Source: Candidatus Binatus sp.
Lineage (GTDB): Bacteria; Desulfobacterota; Binatia; Binatales; Binataceae
NCBI RefSeq assembly: GCF_030646925.1
Contig: NZ_JAUSKL010000047.1
Location: forward strand, 1-55,942
Direction of reading: 5' to 3'
DNA length: 55,942 nucleotides
Positions 54,125 through 55,942 of this stretch are shown here, piece by piece; within the stretch, counting starts at the first letter, position 1; every line of letters begins with the position of its first letter. The notes under the pieces are model-generated. The model ran no database searches, had not been told where the DNA came from, and saw only the letters and a program-made list of their open reading frames with translations. The translations under genes were made by a program, and so were the position numbers.

Positions 54125-54484
54125 TCAGTTTGGAATTCGCGGGTCTCTTTCGTTCGAGATTTCAGTTCCTTCTGTATTGCTGATGTATAGCAACGTTACC
54201 GCGCCGCGCGGGCGGGGCGAATGCCACAGTCCTCGCGGAACGACGAAAACGGAGCCCGGACGGAGCGTCGTTTCGATCGGTCCGTCGGCGGTCAAAAGAG
54301 TGAGATCAAGTTCTCCCTCGAAGACCTGCAAAAACTCGCCGCCGGCCGGATGGCGTTCCCATCGCGGATGCGCCGAAAAACGCGCCACGCCGACCGAGCA
54401 ACAATCGAACGCAGCGAGCGCTCGTCCCCTGCTGTTTTTGCGCAGCTTGGATGCCGTGGCTCGAATATCGTGGGCGCTTAACAT
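54125..54484 (-). CDS. Small cupin protein
   Basis: A 119-residue single-domain cupin. The motifs are RWERHPAGGEFLQVFEGELDL (His and Glu ligands) and GSVFVVPRGLWHSPRPRGAV (C-terminal motif with His). Such proteins bind metals and small acids or act as isomerases or dioxygenases; the substrate is unknown. It lies upstream of groEL on the same strand with a 39-bp gap, so it may share its promoter. Confidence 0.75.
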   Translation of the reverse strand: MLSAHDIRATASKLRKNSRGRALAAFDCCSVGVARFSAHPRWERHPAGGEFLQVFEGELDLTLLTADGPIETTLRPGSVFVVPRGLWHSPRPRGAVTLLYISNTEGTEISNERDPRIPN

Positions 54485-54650
54485 TTTGCGGATTCAGTTC
54501 GGCACAACGCCACACCGACGCCATGAACACCGAGCTTAAGTTAAACATCGCGGCGCGCAATGCAAGAGGGATGCTCTTTGTTGTCGGCGCGGAGCGTGCA
54601 AGGATTGTCGTCGGAGGACCAACGATTGTCCTTCGGAGAGGGAAAGACGA

Positions 54651-55100
54651 GTGGAAAACAACGGTCACCCGGCACTGCTGCGGCGGGCGGGCGCATTAAT
54701 ATTGGTAATCGCGATCAGTTGCGTGGTGACAGGGGCGGCGTCGAGCGCGTGGTCGCTGACTCAGGCGAGCGAGAATCCGACGGTGGCGCGATCGACGCCG
54801 GCGAATCCGCTCTCACTCGGCGTGGCGTCGGCTTCGACCCAGGTCCAGGGCGATATTCCCAGCAGCGATGACGACAAGGATGTCCCGCCGAAGATGGTCG
54901 AGAAGTACACCAACGCATACAAGGCGATGCAGAAAGATCACAACATGACGGCGGACCAGGCGGCTGCCGCGCAAGGGCTCACGATTGCGCAATTCAGATC
55001 GCTCGAGGGACGGATCGAGCGCGACGACACGCTCCGCGAGCGGGTTCGGAAGGCCCTGCGCAGCGCGACTCCGGGCGCTAAGGAAACCTCGAATCAGTAG
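54651..55100 (+). CDS. DUF4168-like secreted or anchored protein
   Basis: A 149-residue protein with an N-terminal hydrophobic segment (ALILVIAISCVVTGAASSAW), a Ser/Thr-rich linker and a helical domain (KYTNAYKAMQKDHNMTADQA, LTIAQFRSLEGRIERDDTLR) that resembles DUF4168 proteins. The start is a GTG at 54651; an upstream region of unclear coding nature precedes it. It may face the periplasm. Function unknown. Confidence 0.6.
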   Translation: MENNGHPALLRRAGALILVIAISCVVTGAASSAWSLTQASENPTVARSTPANPLSLGVASASTQVQGDIPSSDDDKDVPPKMVEKYTNAYKAMQKDHNMTADQAAAAQGLTIAQFRSLEGRIERDDTLRERVRKALRSATPGAKETSNQ

Positions 55101-55265
55101 GATCGAAGGAAGGGAATCTTACAGAATCGGCCGCGGGAAGGATCGGAAGAAGAAAAACGGTCACGGAAGCGCTGCGCCCGCTCAGATGGAATCGCAGCGA
55201 CGCGATAATCGGCGGCGGAAAGAGCAATCTCCTTCCGCCACCAATCTCAACTCAAACTTATTCGA

Positions 55266-55547
55266 CTACTTCGTAACCGAGGTCGAGAACGCGGCTTCGA
55301 GGCGGGAGACCGCGTCGTTCGCGCGGCGGACCGCGTCTTCGGCGCCACTCGCCGCAGCTTCGGCCTGCGACGCAGCCGTCGCCGCCTGATTGGCCGCCGC
55401 GTCAGCCGAGTTAGCCGATGCTTCCGCCTTGGTCGCAGCCGCTTCCGCGCGCTCGCTGGCGTTGTTGATTACCCTCATGTCGGGCCCGCACGCGGTCACA
55501 AACCCCGTCGTGGCCACGACGCCGAGCAGAATTGCAAATCGTTTCAT
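55266..55547 (-). CDS. Small alanine-zipper lipoprotein
   Basis: A 93-residue Lpp-like protein: signal peptide with lipobox VTAC, then an Ala-rich heptad region (ASERAEAAATKAEASANSAD and so on) with about eight heptads ending at VSRLEAAFS. It lacks the basic patch and repeat tail of the other zipper gene at 51.7 kb. It probably trimerises in the outer membrane. ATG start with AGGAAAG upstream. Confidence 0.8.
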   Translation of the reverse strand: MKRFAILLGVVATTGFVTACGPDMRVINNASERAEAAATKAEASANSADAAANQAATAASQAEAAASGAEDAVRRANDAVSRLEAAFSTSVTK

Positions 55548-55802
55548 CCGAACTTTCCTCCAGTGATCCAGGTCAGCCGAGTCGCAGCCTTGGCATCGCT
55601 ACATTGCGATCAGCGGCTGGACGTACAGTCACGCATACTTACAAAACCGGTTTGCTGACGCAAGGCAGCAACCGTCGATGAGGGTTCCATTGACAGTGAA
55701 AACTGGCAGCGGTTATGGTCACGGCGCACCGCTACCTTGCGGTATTTTTCCCAGGTCGGGATAATCAGCATCAGTCCAGTTAACTGAGGTCGGATCAGCA
55801 AA

Positions 55803-55942
55803 ATGGCGACGGTCATCACGAGCGAGTGCATCAATTGCGGGGCGTGCGAGCCCGAATGCCCCAACACCGCGATTTATGGCGGCGGTGTGACATGGGAATT
55901 GAATGGCGCGACCAGTCCGGCGATCGCGCAGGATATCTATTA
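55803..55942 (+). CDS. 4Fe-4S ferredoxin (partial, cut by the window end)
   Basis: The N-terminal 46 codons read MATVITSECINCGACEPECP, the start of a YfhL/bacterial-type ferredoxin. The first cluster motif CINCGACEPECP is complete; the second lies outside the window. It is a small soluble electron carrier. The start ATG has GAGGTCGG about 10 bp upstream. Confidence 0.85.
   Translation, partial: MATVITSECINCGACEPECPNTAIYGGGVTWELNGATSPAIAQDIY

Overview
This is a GC-rich chromosomal window from a Gram-negative bacterium: it has lipoproteins with lipoboxes, outer-membrane-type proteins and a YidC with a periplasmic domain. The gene mix is a 180-kDa NAD-glutamate dehydrogenase, a DUF1329 protein, acyl-CoA enzymes and a hydrogenase-4-like complex without Ni ligands. 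It would fit an uncultured Desulfobacterota/Binatota-like or related proteobacterial lineage, but no rRNA or other marker fixes the taxonomy. All functions below come from reading motifs; no database search was run.

Layout. (1) 1-6.7 kb is an accessory island with lower coding density. It holds a zinc-ribbon protein, two tandem orphan Rhs C-terminal toxin cassettes each followed by a membrane protein (putative immunity), an AcrVA2-like protein, a truncated tRNA-Ser and a CPBP protease gene whose upstream end abuts a 5'-truncated DUF1329 gene. (2) 7.9-11.8 kb is the conserved origin-proximal cluster rpmH-rnpA-yidD-yidC-jag on the minus strand. (3) 12-21 kb carries NAD-glutamate dehydrogenase, two small unknown genes, a DHA2-type MFS pump and a methyltransferase. 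(4) 21.27 kb is tRNA-Thr(CGT), flanked by a stub of a tyrosine recombinase. Then come an HTH-EIIA regulator, two small WWPG-motif paralogues around an iron-ADH-like gene, a cupin-cyclase and an IS-like remnant.

(5) 25.9-34.0 kb is one minus-strand operon: an HTH-EIIA regulator followed by HyfB, HyfC, HyfE and HyfF-like membrane subunits, a hydrogenase-like large subunit without Ni cysteines, and a ferredoxin/NuoB-like fusion. This is an energy-converting hydrogenase-related (Ehr-type) complex with a palindromic candidate operator upstream. (6) 34.3-45 kb holds a MaoC-like dehydratase, an enoyl-CoA hydratase, a giant beta-helix lipoprotein, an HSL-type esterase, CorA, an outer-membrane protein behind a textbook Fur box, a radical SAM protein and an SDR. 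(7) 45.2-47.7 kb is a XamI-type restriction-modification pair. (8) 47.8-55.9 kb holds a BNR-repeat protein, a formyltransferase, a Nudix hydrolase, a zinc alcohol dehydrogenase, two alanine-zipper lipoproteins, a stand-alone GroEL, a cupin, a DUF4168-like protein and the start of a 4Fe-4S ferredoxin.

The most notable systems are the orphan Rhs toxin/immunity array with a phospholipase A2-like tip, and the Ni-less hydrogenase-like complex under apparent PTS-EIIA-type control.
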